Origin: Lentibacillus daqui
Lineage (GTDB): Bacteria > Bacillota > Bacilli > Bacillales > Amphibacillaceae
DNA length: 64,000 bases
Reading direction: 5' to 3'
Assembly (NCBI RefSeq): GCF_027186265.1
Contig: NZ_CP114176.1
Location: 2,666,001 to 2,730,000 of the forward strand
Below are positions 1 through 10,195 of the stretch, piece after piece. Both the position numbers and the translations under genes were made by a program. Below the pieces are notes generated by a model. It made no database searches. It was not told the origin of the DNA and saw nothing but the letters and a program-made list of their open reading frames with translations. Position 1 is the first letter of the stretch; every line of letters starts with the position of its first letter.

Positions 1-28
1 CCTAAGACAGTGCATATAGCATCTTAGG
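1..28. repeat. IS200/IS605-type right-end hairpin
   Basis: CCTAAGA and TCTTAGG form an inverted repeat with a 14-nt loop just after the tnpB stop codon. IS200/IS605 elements carry subterminal hairpins at their ends that TnpA recognises, and the guide RNA of TnpB is read from this end. Its place at the tnpB 3' end supports this. The true element end may lie outside the window. Confidence 0.5.
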
Positions 29-903
29 CTGATTGACTACCACCATCAATCACAGGTGCATAACGAATATTCATTGCACCAACTAAATCACGATGTTTTT
101 CAAATCCACATGTACACTTGTATTTTCTGTCTTGTGCCTTATTCTTTGTAGCACACTTTGGGCATGTTTGACTGGTGTAGGCAGGATTTACATATTCAAC
201 TTTGATGCCTTCTAACTTTGCTTTGTATTCAATGAATTGTGATAGACGATAAAATGACCATGTGTGCAAGTTTTTTTCGTTTTTACGACTGTTTCTTGTC
301 GTTTCCCTAATATTCGCCAACTGTTCTAAGCGAATGACGGAAATGTTATTTTCTTTTGCAAAATTTATAATTGCTCGACTAACCTTATGGTCTTGGTCTT
401 TCATCCAATGTAGGGAGCGTGATGGAAATTTGGGCAATCCATTTACCTGACTTTTTCGTTATGCGTAGGGTACCTAACTTGTGTTTAAGCAACTCTAAAT
501 TACGGTTATCTTTATTAATCAATAAAGCACGAATTGATGTTTTCTTTACTTTTCCACCGACCATAATGGACACTGAAATATGGGGGGAGTCAAAGAAATA
601 GTTTTGATTGTTCCAAATACAGACAGGCTTCTTTAAATTGGGAACAACTTCATATTTATTCTTCTATGCTTTTTTGAAAACACTTTTAGCTTCTTTAATT
701 GCTTGGTTTTTCACTGCACTTGGTAGAGGAATATGAATATCCTTGCTTGATTTCTTAGTGCTTTTCTTTTCCTTGACCATTTCAGATACAAGCGTATTGA
801 TGGTAGAGATATACGTTTGGCTCATCTCATACAAAATAGAAGACTGTTCTTTCGTTGCAAGTAGTTTAATTTTAATTGTTATCGTTTGCGATATGCTATT
901 CAC
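24..903 (-). pseudogene. tnpB: Broken TnpB (IS200/IS605 RNA-guided nuclease), internal deletion
   Basis: Three pieces read as one TnpB. The N-terminal part starts at a GTG at 901-903 and stops at an in-frame TAG (664-666). The same frame continues through 573-385 (WIAQISI region). The C-terminal part, in another frame (437-24), has the typical QDHKVSRAI, NEKNLHTWSFYRL and SQTCPKC zinc-ribbon segments. The stretch between the ISITLP motif and the WMKDQDHK motif, where the RuvC-I catalytic Asp (GVDLG-like) and the basic helices normally sit, is missing. With a stop, a frame change and a lost catalytic segment, it cannot be an active nuclease. The start overlaps the stop of the tnpA remnant (GTGA), as in intact IS605-type elements. 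Confidence 0.85.
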
Positions 904-1106
904 CCCCTTGTTTTTTGTTGTTCAACATAGCGTTTAATGGTTTCACTCGATACATTTTTCGCGGTTTATACAAAATAAGAACGTGTCCAAAGACTTGACA
1001 AGTGCTGAAGATGAGGAAACTCCTCTCTCAATTTTTTAGAAGTCACTCCTTTGATTTTCGCCATGATATTAGCTGGACTATGTGATTGTGGGAATGATGT
1101 TACTGT
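900..1106 (-). pseudogene. tnpA: TnpA (IS200-type Y1 transposase) C-terminal fragment
   Basis: On the minus strand this reads SHSPANIMAKIKGVTSKKL, then EEFPHL, LWTRSYF, an in-frame TAA, and SSETIKRYVEQQKTRG before a TGA that overlaps the tnpB GTG. The SPA..I..IKG.TS..L and LWTRSYF segments are typical of the C-terminal half of TnpA_IS200. The N-terminal half with the HUH motif is absent; the frame ends just where the CRISPR array begins (1113). It is a truncated and stopped remnant. Confidence 0.75.
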
Positions 1107-1112
1107 TTACAT

Positions 1113-4100
1113 ATTTCAATCCACGCATCCATAAAGGATGCGACACAAGAACTTTGATATTAAAGTTGTTCCTAATCTATTTCAATCCACGCACCCATAA
1201 AAGATGCGACATAGCGAATATCTATCAATCTATGATCCATATTGGATTTCAATCCACGCACCCATAAAGGATGCGACACGCTAGAAAGATAAAGCAAGTA
1301 AACAGACAGTTAGATTTCAATCCACGCACCCATAAAGGATGCGACAAGTAACTGGTCTTAAAGCAAATGGAATAGTTGAATTTCAATCCACGCACCCATA
1401 AAGGATGCGACTAAAATCCGCAATGCTATCCACAGCGCTGTTATATTTCAATCCACGCACCCATAAAGGATGCGACGCTAAGTACTCTTATAGGCGGAGA
1501 TCCCGACATTAATTTCAATCCACGCACCCATAAAGGATGCGACGCAAGCAATTTCTTATATTCTTCCCAAGTCGGGTAATTTCAATCCACGCACCCATAA
1601 AGGATGCGACTTGCCGGATAACTTTTTGATAAGATTGGTCACGCATTTCAATCCACGCACCCATAAAGGATGCGACCCACTTTTCAAAATGCCGTAACCT
1701 GCGATATCCTGATTTCAATCCACGCACCCATAAAGGATGCGACATCCAAAAGCTAAAAAGGATTATGAAAAATTAGAATTTCAATCCACGCACCCATAAA
1801 GGATGCGACGCCGTAGCTGGTGGCCCCGTTTTAAGTGTGACCGATTTCAATCCACGCACCCATAAAGGATGCGACATGAAAACAGCAATTTATATACGGG
1901 TATCCACAATTTCAATCCACGCACCCATAAAGGATGCGACGTCTAAGGGCAATAATCAGATTGTCAGTTGACTTATTTCAATCCACGCACCCATAAAGGA
2001 TGCGACAGGATTACACTTGTTCAGGATATACGACAAGCAAATATTTCAATCCACGCACCCATAAAGGATGCGACATACTTCCCAAGTTGATAAAACGATC
2101 GAAAAAGTCATTTCAATCCACGCACCCATAAAGGATGCGACCACTTGCTGTACCGTGGGTATTAACCGCACGCACCCATTTCAATCCACGCACCCATAAA
2201 GGATGCGACTTTTACCATCTGATAGAGGTTTACCCATGACAAAATTTCAATCCACGCACCCATAAAGGATGCGACTAAGACCAGGAATGATGCTATGATC
2301 GCCCTGGCTATTTCAATCCACGCACCCATAAAGGATGCGACATAAATAATCGTCTTGACATCGCTGGACTTAACCGATTTCAATCCACGCACCCATAAAG
2401 GATGCGACGCCTGGCTGAAAGTCGTTCTCAGCGGTTGGTCCATTTCAATCCACGCACCCATAAAGGATGCGACTTGCCCTTTTCCTCCTAAATTGCGAAC
2501 TCCTAAGTATTTCAATCCACGCACCCATAAAGGATGCGACGACTGACAGGATTAGATTCAGCGCAAGCTCAGTTATTTCAATCCACGCACCCATAAAGGA
2601 TGCGACCTCCCCGCATTAAAAGCAATTCCACGAGTGGATTCATATTTCAATCCACGCACCCATAAAGGATGCGACTACAGATGATAAGCCAAAACAGGAG
2701 GTGATATTGATTTCAATCCACGCACCCATAAAGGATGCGACTTTCAACCGTCGATTTTCGTCCGATTCGGCGGTTATTTCAATCCACGCACCCATAAAGG
2801 ATGCGACGACAGCCAGTCCGTAGGCTCTTCCGGTTCAATGTCATTTCAATCCACGCACCCATAAAGGATGCGACTGAGTACAAGCGTCGGGTATATAAGG
2901 AGCGCAAGATTTCAATCCACGCACCCATAAAGGATGCGACAGTCTTTCTTTTCGTCAAGTGAAGATTCATTGATATTTCAATCCACGCACCCATAAAGGA
3001 TGCGACAACCAAGGGCACGGATCAACTCCGCCACCCGTTTTATTTCAATCCACGCACCCATAAAGGATGCGACGCTTGAATTCGTTCTCTACGGTTGGAC
3101 CGTAAACATTTCAATCCACGCACCCATAAAGGATGCGACTTACGGTCAACTGACTGCATAAATCGCTTAATAATTTCAATCCACGCACCCATAAAGGATG
3201 CGACTTGCCCTCTTTACCGGACTTGCTACCGCTAGAGATTTCAATCCACGCACCCATAAAGGATGCGACTGCAATGAGATTGAAAAGGAGTTAGGTCTGG
3301 ATGGAAACATTTCAATCCACGCACCCATAAAGGATGCGACTTGGATTGTCTGCATTGGCTTGTCATAAATCTCATTTCAATCCACGCACCCATAAAGGAT
3401 GCGACTATGAGGAAATTGACATTCACAAACTCAAAAGATATTTCAATCCACGCACCCATAAAGGATGCGACCTTCAACGTCCTGTGCCGTCACTCCTTCG
3501 CCTAATATTTCAATCCACGCACCCATAAAGGATGCGACTAAGGTTGACGCGAAGTATGTTGACGGTGAGATCGGATTTCAATCCACGCACCCATAAAGGA
3601 TGCGACGCTGTTTGACGAGTTGAAGAGACAACACGGTGAAATTTCAATCCACGCACCCATAAAGGATGCGACGTACGCCTTGGTGTTGGCAACCATGCCT
3701 TGCCACATTTCAATCCACGCACCCATAAAGGATGCGACGTGTTTTCTTTGTTGTAATAGCTATCCCTGTAAAGATTTCAATCCACGCACCCATAAAGGAT
3801 GCGACTTGCTCTTATTTCCAAAGCCACATTATTGCTGTTTATTTCAATCCACGCACCCATAAAGGATGCGACTTATGGTCGCCTTACTGTAATTAAAGAG
3901 GTAGAGGATTTCAATCCACGCACCCATAAAGGATGCGACTTTCACCGTAAGCCCATACCGCAAATGCGGTGTAATTTCAATCCACGCACCCATAAAGGAT
4001 GCGACTCGGAAACATTTGTTCTTATTGTATCACAAAATACATTTCAATCCACGCACCCATAAAGGATGCGACACTCTAAGTGCAATTTGTTTTGCTTGTT

Positions 4101-4476
4101 CATTTATAATTTCAATCCACGCACCCATAAAGGATGCGACACCTGCGATCATTTCGTTCGTTATGACGCTATTCTATTTCAATCCACGCACCCATAAAGG
4201 ATGCGACTTATTGTTTTCCTGGTTTGTTCTTCTGTTATATCTATTTCAATCCACGCACCCATAAAGGATGCGACCTCCGTATTGGTTACGGTATAGGTCT
4301 CTCCGTTTTTATTTCAATCCACGCACCCATAAAGGATGCGACCCTTCAACTCCCGCCAATCTTCCGATGTAGGAATATTTCAATCCACGCACCCATAAAG
4401 GATGCGACTCTTTGCGCTCGATTTATCCGTCAAGTCCTCCCGGAATTTCAATCCACGCACCCATAAAGGATGCGAC
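1113..4476 (-). CRISPR. CRISPR array 1, type I-C, 51 repeats / 50 spacers
   Basis: I counted 51 copies of a 32-bp repeat, starting at 1113, 1179, 1246 and so on to 4445, with spacers of about 33-39 bp. On the plus strand the repeat begins ATTTCAATCCACGCACCC and ends GGATGCGAC. Read on the minus strand it is the classic type I-C form: GTCGCATCC, loop TTTAT, GGGTGCG, then TGGATTGAAAT. CGCATCC and GGGTGCG make a 7-bp stem, followed by the 11-nt handle left by Cas5c cleavage. The two leftmost repeats each carry one substitution, which marks the old, leader-distal end. The leader therefore lies at the right, next to cas2, and transcription runs right to left. Confidence 0.97.
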
Positions 4477-4635
4477 AGCGATTTTTCGCTAAAATAAGGT
4501 AATTTCAGTTAAAAACACGCTAACTTTCACGAAAGTCAAAAGAAATTACATTAATCACCACATTTCAAGCCCTATTATGCTTAAAAAATCAGTGCGAATC
4601 GCCCGGGGGTTTTATGTGCACTTATGGTTCGCACT
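4477..4635 (-). promoter_or_regulatory. Leader of CRISPR array 1
   Basis: Read on the minus strand, a block at 4591-4635 has inverted arms AGTGCGAA and TTCGCACT around CACATAA and CCCGGGCGA. It lies 114 bp from the first repeat. The same block, diverged, precedes array 2 at 12922-12965, at a similar distance, so it is a conserved leader element (promoter or integration-host site). It starts inside the cas2 stop codon (TAG followed by TGCGAA), so cas2 and the leader are packed without a gap. Confidence 0.8.
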
Positions 4636-4924
4636 AAAATATCAACGGATCTTCTAAATCAATAGATTCCTTTACCCCTATATGTTCCACCTTTGTTTTA
4701 TAGTTATCCCCAAGCCGGTAAAACCGTAAACTATCTTTTTCCTCATCAATCAACCCCACAAGTTCAATCTTCAAGGCTGCTAACTGCGTTGAGTCAACAA
4801 TACATTCAAATACTGAGTTCTGCACCCGTTGTCCGTAATTTTGGCATGCTTTTGCAACCTTTCGTAATCGTTTTGTTCCTCCACTACTTGAAGTACTTAC
4901 ATCGTACGTAATTAAAATTAACAA
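4634..4924 (-). CDS. cas2: Cas2 endoribonuclease-fold adaptation protein, type I-C
   Basis: Cas2 forms the core of the Cas1-Cas2 spacer integrase. The protein opens LILITYDVST, with the conserved Asp in the first beta strand, continues with GQRVQNSVFEC and SLRFYRLGDN, and is 96 residues from the chosen start, the usual I-C length. I prefer the TTG at 4922-4924, eight bases after AGTAGG, over a GTG nine bases upstream (4933) that would add three residues. It lies immediately after cas1 and is the last gene before array 1. Confidence 0.93.
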   Translation of the reverse strand: MLILITYDVSTSSSGGTKRLRKVAKACQNYGQRVQNSVFECIVDSTQLAALKIELVGLIDEEKDSLRFYRLGDNYKTKVEHIGVKESIDLEDPLIF

Positions 4925-4933
4925 TAAGTACAC

Positions 4934-5965
4934 CTACTTCCATAGAAATGGTGGATACTCATCTAAGTCATTTCTTAAAAATCGAGCCAACAATAAAGCC
5001 TGCGCATATGGAACTAATCCCCATGTAATTTTTTCACTAAGATATGGATGGGTAATTTTTTCTTGCTTTTTATTTTGCCAAGCCGATAAGAACTTCCTTC
5101 GCGCTTCATTGGCCATAATAATAGCCCCGTTTTCTTTTTTTACAAAATCAGCTTTGTTCATTACCTTTTTATTGATCAAGGAGATCACAAACTTATCAGC
5201 ATAAATCCCTCTTAATTCCTCCATAACATCCAGTGCCAAAGACGCTCTACCAGGACGGTCCCGATGCATGAAACCCACATATGCATCAAGACCTACTGTT
5301 TCCAGAGCCGCAGCTGTATCATTTGCCAATAAAGTATAAGCAAACGACAACATTGCATTCACGTTATCCAAAGGAGGTCTTCTGGTTCGTAAGGTAAAAG
5401 AAAAATCCTCTTTTTGTTGCAAAATCATTTGATTAAACAGTTTGTTATAAATTAAGGCGGCCTGTCCTTCCCATCCCCTTAAACTATCTAAATCCTCACA
5501 ATTTCTTACCTCACGAATAACAGAGGATAATTGACTGGATGCTTCTTTAAATTTTTCCACATCAATGCGTAATGGGTAATCTCTTGTCATTCTTTCAAGT
5601 ATCCACTTGTTGTTGTATATTTTACCGATAATAAAATTACGAGCTATTAACGCAGACTTACCCTCATCATCAGATATTCGGTATTGTTGTTTCCTTAAAA
5701 CAACATTTCCCCTGCTTTCTCCAATGAATCTACCAAGGAAGTTTCCATTTATTGTTAAAAACATCAATGAAATGTTCTTTCTTGCACAATACCCCATTAA
5801 TGCAGGGCTTGCACCAGTGTACCCAAACGTTACAACTGATTCCAAATTATGAAGTGGTAACCTGCCAAGCTTTTCTTGTTCCTTCAACAAAACAATGTTG
5901 TCACCATCTAATGATAAATAAACGTCTGGTTGTGTGATGAACAATGTATTTAGAAGCTTTTTCAT
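4934..5965 (-). CDS. cas1: Cas1 spacer integrase, type I-C
   Basis: Cas1 is the metal-dependent integrase that inserts new spacers at the leader end with Cas2; in I-C systems Cas4 helps choose PAM-proximal ends. The 343-residue length is normal. The expected catalytic residues are visible: E166 in SLRGWEGQAA, H234 in GFMHRDRPGR and D246 in SLALDVMEELR. Start ATG overlaps the cas4 stop by 4 bp (ATGA type), so the two are translationally coupled. The gene looks intact, which fits the long array. Confidence 0.97.
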   Translation of the reverse strand: MKKLLNTLFITQPDVYLSLDGDNIVLLKEQEKLGRLPLHNLESVVTFGYTGASPALMGYCARKNISLMFLTINGNFLGRFIGESRGNVVLRKQQYRISDDEGKSALIARNFIIGKIYNNKWILERMTRDYPLRIDVEKFKEASSQLSSVIREVRNCEDLDSLRGWEGQAALIYNKLFNQMILQQKEDFSFTLRTRRPPLDNVNAMLSFAYTLLANDTAAALETVGLDAYVGFMHRDRPGRASLALDVMEELRGIYADKFVISLINKKVMNKADFVKKENGAIIMANEARRKFLSAWQNKKQEKITHPYLSEKITWGLVPYAQALLLARFLRNDLDEYPPFLWK

Positions 5966-6618
5966 TCGGTAATCTTCCCTTCAATATAACTTTTTACCGA
6001 CCGTTTATTCATTAGTTTTGGCAAACAAATATGCTGTAGTGAACAGTTTTTGCAAAATGCACCCGTCTTCACCTTGGGCGTATGCCTTCGTTGATAATAC
6101 TCATGCATTTCCTTGACAACATTTCTTACTTTACCTTTACTTTCCTGTGTTAACGGAACTTCAACCCTATGTTTTATTTCATTGTAGTACATATATCCTT
6201 TATTAATTTCACAAAGCAACATTTCTTCTAAACACATTGCTTGGGCTGTTAATTGTAAAATATCTGCATCATTCTTTTTCGGTTTACCACGTTTATATTC
6301 AACAGGGTGAGCAATATAATTCCCTTTTTCACCACTAATTTCAACGCCATTTGAATCCTTTATGAATTCCACTACATCGCAAATTCCGCTTATTTTTAGT
6401 TCATGAGATAAAATAGGCATTGCCCGTACAATCAGTTTATTTCCACGCTTTTCCCGTATCAAGGGTTGATCCGCTTTTTGATGTAAGTCTTGACCCTGAA
6501 CAGTCTTTATATTTTCTTCCCATTGCTGTTCAATATGAATAAGCGCCCACTGCCGGCGACAAAATTGAAAATGCTGGATCCCTGACAACATCAGATAATC
6601 TTCATCTTTATTGCCCAT
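5962..6618 (-). CDS. cas4: Cas4 nuclease (Fe-S, RecB-like), adaptation
   Basis: Cas4 trims prespacers and enforces PAM choice. The protein has the N-terminal Cys in FQFCRRQW, an Asp in ICDVVEF, the VEYKRGKPK catalytic motif, QLTAQAMCLEE, and a C-terminal CKNCSLQHIC cluster, so all four Fe-S cysteines are present. I choose the ATG at 6616-6618 (MGNKDEDYL), behind GAGGTTATTG; an upstream ATG at 6642 would add eight residues inside cas7 without a good ribosome site. About 218 residues, overlapping cas7 by 11 bp. Confidence 0.93.
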   Translation of the reverse strand: MGNKDEDYLMLSGIQHFQFCRRQWALIHIEQQWEENIKTVQGQDLHQKADQPLIREKRGNKLIVRAMPILSHELKISGICDVVEFIKDSNGVEISGEKGNYIAHPVEYKRGKPKKNDADILQLTAQAMCLEEMLLCEINKGYMYYNEIKHRVEVPLTQESKGKVRNVVKEMHEYYQRRHTPKVKTGAFCKNCSLQHICLPKLMNKRSVKSYIEGKITE

Positions 6619-7453
6619 CAATAACCTCAACCGCCAAATCATCTAGTTCGTTTAACGTAATCTCGTAATCATCAAAGCTTTTTGGATCATTTTGTTTAGG
6701 TTCAATGTTTATCAGGCGATGTACCTTAGCAGATGAATATTGTCCAAGTTTTGATTTATGTTCCCACCAGTAAACCTTGTGGACCTCCATGCTTCCATCG
6801 GGACGTGCTGAAGATGCATCATTTTCAAACAATGTAATGAGTGCTTGTTTAATTTTATCAGCATCATTGTTGGTAAACCCGGTTTTCTCAGCCAATTGCG
6901 TATTGATGCTACCCTTAAATAAATACAGACCAAAATCAACACGGTGCTTCATCCCCATGGTATCAGAACCTTTTTTATCTCCTGTAACGGAATTCACACT
7001 TTTAGTGATTTGCATACTTGTGATATCTATTGGGTCAATACTGGTGGCGGTGTGAATCGTTACCGGACCACGTACACCCACAGAAACATCTGACCCTTTA
7101 AAAGCGAAAACTTGTCCAAAGCTGCGTACATCGATCCATTCTTTACATGCAGCCTGAGCGAATGCTTCATTATCCTTTGCCTTCACCGCCTTACTTAATT
7201 CGGAATTAGCATCCGCACGTTCTTTTAAACTCTTATATGAATCTACCTTTCTGTCATTAGATTGAACAAATACGGATTCGCCAGCGTCCAGTAAACGATT
7301 TCTGATTTTCCGTTTAATTGCAACATCGGAAATTTCTCCATGGCCATCATAATTTTGTCGGGGGCGATTCCCGTTTAAAGGGTCCCCATTTGGGTTTGAA
7401 TTGGTAACAGATAGAATTACAGCAAAATCAATTTTGTGATCTAAAGTGGTCAT
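6608..7453 (-). CDS. cas7: Cas7c (Csd2) backbone subunit of I-C Cascade
   Basis: Cas7 coats the crRNA spacer in about seven copies and sets the 6-nt periodicity in which every sixth base is flipped out of the guide-target duplex. The 281-residue protein begins with FAVILSVTNSNPNGDP, the typical Csd2 opening, and has FGQVFAFKG and TMGMKHRVDFGLY in the conserved places. The ATG overlaps the cas8c stop by 4 bp (ATGA). It lies in the canonical I-C order cas5-cas8-cas7-cas4-cas1-cas2. Confidence 0.96.
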   Translation of the reverse strand: MTTLDHKIDFAVILSVTNSNPNGDPLNGNRPRQNYDGHGEISDVAIKRKIRNRLLDAGESVFVQSNDRKVDSYKSLKERADANSELSKAVKAKDNEAFAQAACKEWIDVRSFGQVFAFKGSDVSVGVRGPVTIHTATSIDPIDITSMQITKSVNSVTGDKKGSDTMGMKHRVDFGLYLFKGSINTQLAEKTGFTNNDADKIKQALITLFENDASSARPDGSMEVHKVYWWEHKSKLGQYSSAKVHRLINIEPKQNDPKSFDDYEITLNELDDLAVEVIDGQ

Positions 7454-9348
7454 TGTGATTGCTCCTCGCTATTTGTTTTTTCATCTTTATTCTTTTTTTG
7501 GTATAATTCTCTACGTTGACTATAGAAGCCTAATAAGTATTTTCCAGATAACGGTTTATCATTAAAATCATTAATATCCATTCTTGAAGCAACTTCATCA
7601 ATCATTCCTGATAAGTAACCAGCTCTTTTACCCATACGAGCTTGGTAAGGCTGCAGACTTTCTTGTAAAGTCTTCCAGGTTCTTACCGGATGTTTAGAAA
7701 ATGAATTCATATACCGAATCGCATTGGTTGCTCGTGTTTCGTCCTGATCAAGGGCACGTCTTTCTAAAACGTCAGCAATTGCTAACAAGCGACCAAACAG
7801 ATAATCACGATCGTTAATCTCATGATCTAAAGCCACGCTGAATCCCTCCTGTTCTTCCTGCTTATTTATTAGTGCACATGCAATACTGAGCGTCTTTTCC
7901 CATTCCCACTTTTCCATGGCGACTGGGTTGGAAGCTCGATAGAAAGCACTTTTTACAATATCTTGTGGTATTTTACGTTCGTCAATAATGCACGGTAACA
8001 TCCGAACCATTAATTCTTTTACAATTTTTTCATTTACTCTTGGTCCATAGGCAGCAAAGGCGATGTCCCGCGTTGCAGGTGCCCCCCAAAATTGAACAAA
8101 CTTATTTTGATCGTTTTTACGATACCGATGTAGCCAAACACAACTTGAATGCCATTTTTTCAATCGGTTTAAATAAATTTCTTTGTTGAAATTACGATAA
8201 TAGAGTACAGCCATTCGACCGGTAGTCGCCGAATCAAGCACCAATATGTTGACATCAGAATTTAAGGCTAAATCATTTTTATAACCATCCAAAGCTTTGG
8301 CAATCTCATTAGCAAAATGATCCAGCGTATTGGTTTTTATTTCTTGTTTCACCACTATTTCTGGGTGAATAGCAAACGTGTCTTCTTCCGGGGTTACGAT
8401 ATCTAAATCGTCATTTCCCCACACAAGAAAGACGCGTTGATCGATCATCTTCCCTTGACGATTAACCAGCCATTTTAACGCATTATGAGCTTTTTGGGAG
8501 ACTTCATAACTGATACTTGCAGCTTCATGACTTTTATTGAAACGACCTCTAAACGTAAATCCACTCGTATCGTTCGCTGAAATTAACTTTGCTTTATCAG
8601 CGGCATGCCTTATTTTGTTAGCATGCCGTTCCGTGCTTGGTTGCGTTTTCCCAGTTACAAAGCAAAGATCGTCATCTTGTAATAGCCCATTATAATAACG
8701 AATAAATGAATCATATACTTCTTTATCGTCCCACACTTTGGTTAATACTTTATCAGGCGAATAAACATTAAAACGCACAAAAGCGCTTTCCTGCCCACCA
8801 CTAACCACTGAAAAAATAGATGGCTTTTCTCCATGAATTGCCTCATATTTTTTATTCCATTTCCCAATTAAGTTGCCCTCTTCATCAAGGTAAAGCACTT
8901 TTTTTGCAACCAGGTCTTGAATTAAGCGCTTTTTTCGCAGATAAGAATAAATAATTTTAATCTTGTCATGGCCATATGGTGAATTTGCCCAGTTCCCTAG
9001 TTGGTCTATATAACACGCAAAAGGCTCTTCTTTTTTTATTTTCCCGCCATAGGCCACAAAATCCCCTGCAACATAACTTAATTTGTCATGCAGCGGATAC
9101 GGTGCAATTTTGGATCCTGCTCGACTGGCTGAATCCTCCGTACACGGTATCAACGTACTTTCTTTATCAATGACTCTTGCATTTTGAAATTCACCGTCTT
9201 CTGTTATATCCACTTCAATATGGGCATTTTGGGTCGTATGCGAGATGGGCAGTAACGTGTACTCTCTCCCGTTACTTGTTTTTTCCACAACGCCCACCCT
9301 ATCTTGATTCATTTCGTAAGTTTTATATAGGTTGTGTAGCCAACTCAT
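7450..9348 (-). CDS. cas8c: Cas8c (Csd1) large subunit of I-C Cascade
   Basis: Cas8c recognises the PAM and, in I-C, also supplies the small subunit (Cas11c) from an internal start near its C-terminus. The 632-residue length is typical. Csd1-type features are the [12 protein letters not shown] opening, FVTGK near the middle ([11 protein letters not shown]) and the conserved AFYRASNPV segment. The ORF is unbroken. I did not resolve the internal Cas11c start. It overlaps cas5 by 4 bp. Confidence 0.94.
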   Translation of the reverse strand: MSWLHNLYKTYEMNQDRVGVVEKTSNGREYTLLPISHTTQNAHIEVDITEDGEFQNARVIDKESTLIPCTEDSASRAGSKIAPYPLHDKLSYVAGDFVAYGGKIKKEEPFACYIDQLGNWANSPYGHDKIKIIYSYLRKKRLIQDLVAKKVLYLDEEGNLIGKWNKKYEAIHGEKPSIFSVVSGGQESAFVRFNVYSPDKVLTKVWDDKEVYDSFIRYYNGLLQDDDLCFVTGKTQPSTERHANKIRHAADKAKLISANDTSGFTFRGRFNKSHEAASISYEVSQKAHNALKWLVNRQGKMIDQRVFLVWGNDDLDIVTPEEDTFAIHPEIVVKQEIKTNTLDHFANEIAKALDGYKNDLALNSDVNILVLDSATTGRMAVLYYRNFNKEIYLNRLKKWHSSCVWLHRYRKNDQNKFVQFWGAPATRDIAFAAYGPRVNEKIVKELMVRMLPCIIDERKIPQDIVKSAFYRASNPVAMEKWEWEKTLSIACALINKQEEQEGFSVALDHEINDRDYLFGRLLAIADVLERRALDQDETRATNAIRYMNSFSKHPVRTWKTLQESLQPYQARMGKRAGYLSGMIDEVASRMDINDFNDKPLSGKYLLGFYSQRRELYQKKNKDEKTNSEEQSQ

Positions 9349-10064
9349 CTATCCACCTCCTCTCCTAAAATTGTTGTTAGTTCATCAACAGATTGCACGT
9401 TTTCCTGATCGAAATGTTTTGATTTCATCTTCTTTACCGATCTAACATTTGTGCATGTTTCCGGTCTTGGAAACTGAATTACACCATTTTTCATTACCGG
9501 ATTCCAAAGACGGACCTCCATCTGATTTTCCCCTGTCTCATCTGGATAATTAATTCCGTGTACCATAGTGCCTAAATAGATCTCATCATTGTCATCATAA
9601 AAGCCTTCTCCTTCACCAAAGGTACAGGGCTCTACATAACCTTGACATTCTCTTGTACCAAGAAAGATATCCCTTCTCCCTCCGGCTTTTAGTGAGCGCC
9701 TTAGAATGCTATGGTGCTTTTCCTCGTTTCGATCAAACTCCATATCCGGTCGATTCATGTTAAATTCAAAATGCGCTTTCACCTGGTATCTTGGTTTTTT
9801 TAAATATGTGTAGTTTGCAAGTGTATTCCCACCACCATATTCAATCGGACGAATACCCTTAGACTCCATTTGAATAGAATTCATGATACGGACTTCGTCT
9901 ACAATCATTAATAAAGTTGGTTTCCAGTAAATACTTTCAACAATCCCCTTAAGTGCCTGATAGGTTGGGACTTGATAGGAAAGCTTTTCCCCTCCAATTT
10001 TCGTTAACGGGTCGGTAAATAAGGCATAGTCTCCATAAAGCTCAAATTCAATACCATTCCGCAA
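9345..10064 (-). CDS. cas5: Cas5c (Cas5d), crRNA-processing nuclease of I-C
   Basis: In type I-C there is no Cas6; Cas5c cuts the repeat at the base of its stem and stays on the 5' handle. The 239-residue protein begins [13 protein letters not shown] and has [17 protein letters not shown] and the C-terminal [12 protein letters not shown] region of this family. The start is a TTG (10062-10064) placed behind GGAGGTGATGATCCA. It is the first gene of the effector-adaptation operon, and the promoter and regulatory RNA target lie directly upstream. Confidence 0.95.
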   Translation of the reverse strand: MRNGIEFELYGDYALFTDPLTKIGGEKLSYQVPTYQALKGIVESIYWKPTLLMIVDEVRIMNSIQMESKGIRPIEYGGGNTLANYTYLKKPRYQVKAHFEFNMNRPDMEFDRNEEKHHSILRRSLKAGGRRDIFLGTRECQGYVEPCTFGEGEGFYDDNDEIYLGTMVHGINYPDETGENQMEVRLWNPVMKNGVIQFPRPETCTNVRSVKKMKSKHFDQENVQSVDELTTILGEEVDR

Positions 10065-10107
10065 TGGATCATCACCTCCATTTTCTAAAATTTTATAACA
10101 TATTTAT

Positions 10108-10136
10108 ATTTTAATTGATTTAATGGATTCAGTCAA
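10108..10136 (-). promoter_or_regulatory. Promoter of the cas5-cas8c-cas7-cas4-cas1-cas2 operon
   Basis: On the minus strand TTGACT (10136-10131) is followed after 17 bp by TAAAAT (10113-10108), a good SigA promoter. Transcription would start near 10101, leaving a leader of about 37 nt with GGAGGTGAT before the TTG start of cas5. No competing promoter of this quality is visible between cas3 and cas5. Confidence 0.7.
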
Positions 10137-10158
10137 TCATAATTAAACATTATATGAA
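10123..10158 (-). promoter_or_regulatory. Predicted Cascade target (PAM TTC + partial protospacer) at the cas promoter
   Basis: On the minus strand TTC (10158-10156), the I-C PAM, is followed by ATATAATGTTTAATT (10155-10141). The guide of the small RNA at 10222 begins ATATAGTGTTTTATT. Of the first 15 positions 13 match, and the two mismatches fall at positions 6 and 12, the bases that Cas7 flips out. Matching breaks down after position 15. A bound complex of normal footprint would reach and cover the -35 box at 10131-10136, so repression is the expected effect. Confidence 0.7.
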
Positions 10159-10195
10159 TTTTAAATTCTATTTTATTATGTGTTATAATTAAATT

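Noticed and set aside
2142..2177. Spacer ending CACGCACCC, a copy of the repeat interior
   Set aside because: Nine to eleven shared bases next to the repeat may be chance or a small integration slip; too little to build on.
2162..4466. Long open frames inside CRISPR array 1 with repeated SFMGAWIE or NPRTHKG peptides
   Set aside because: They are translations of the 32-bp repeats, whose length with spacers happens to keep frames open; no ribosome sites.
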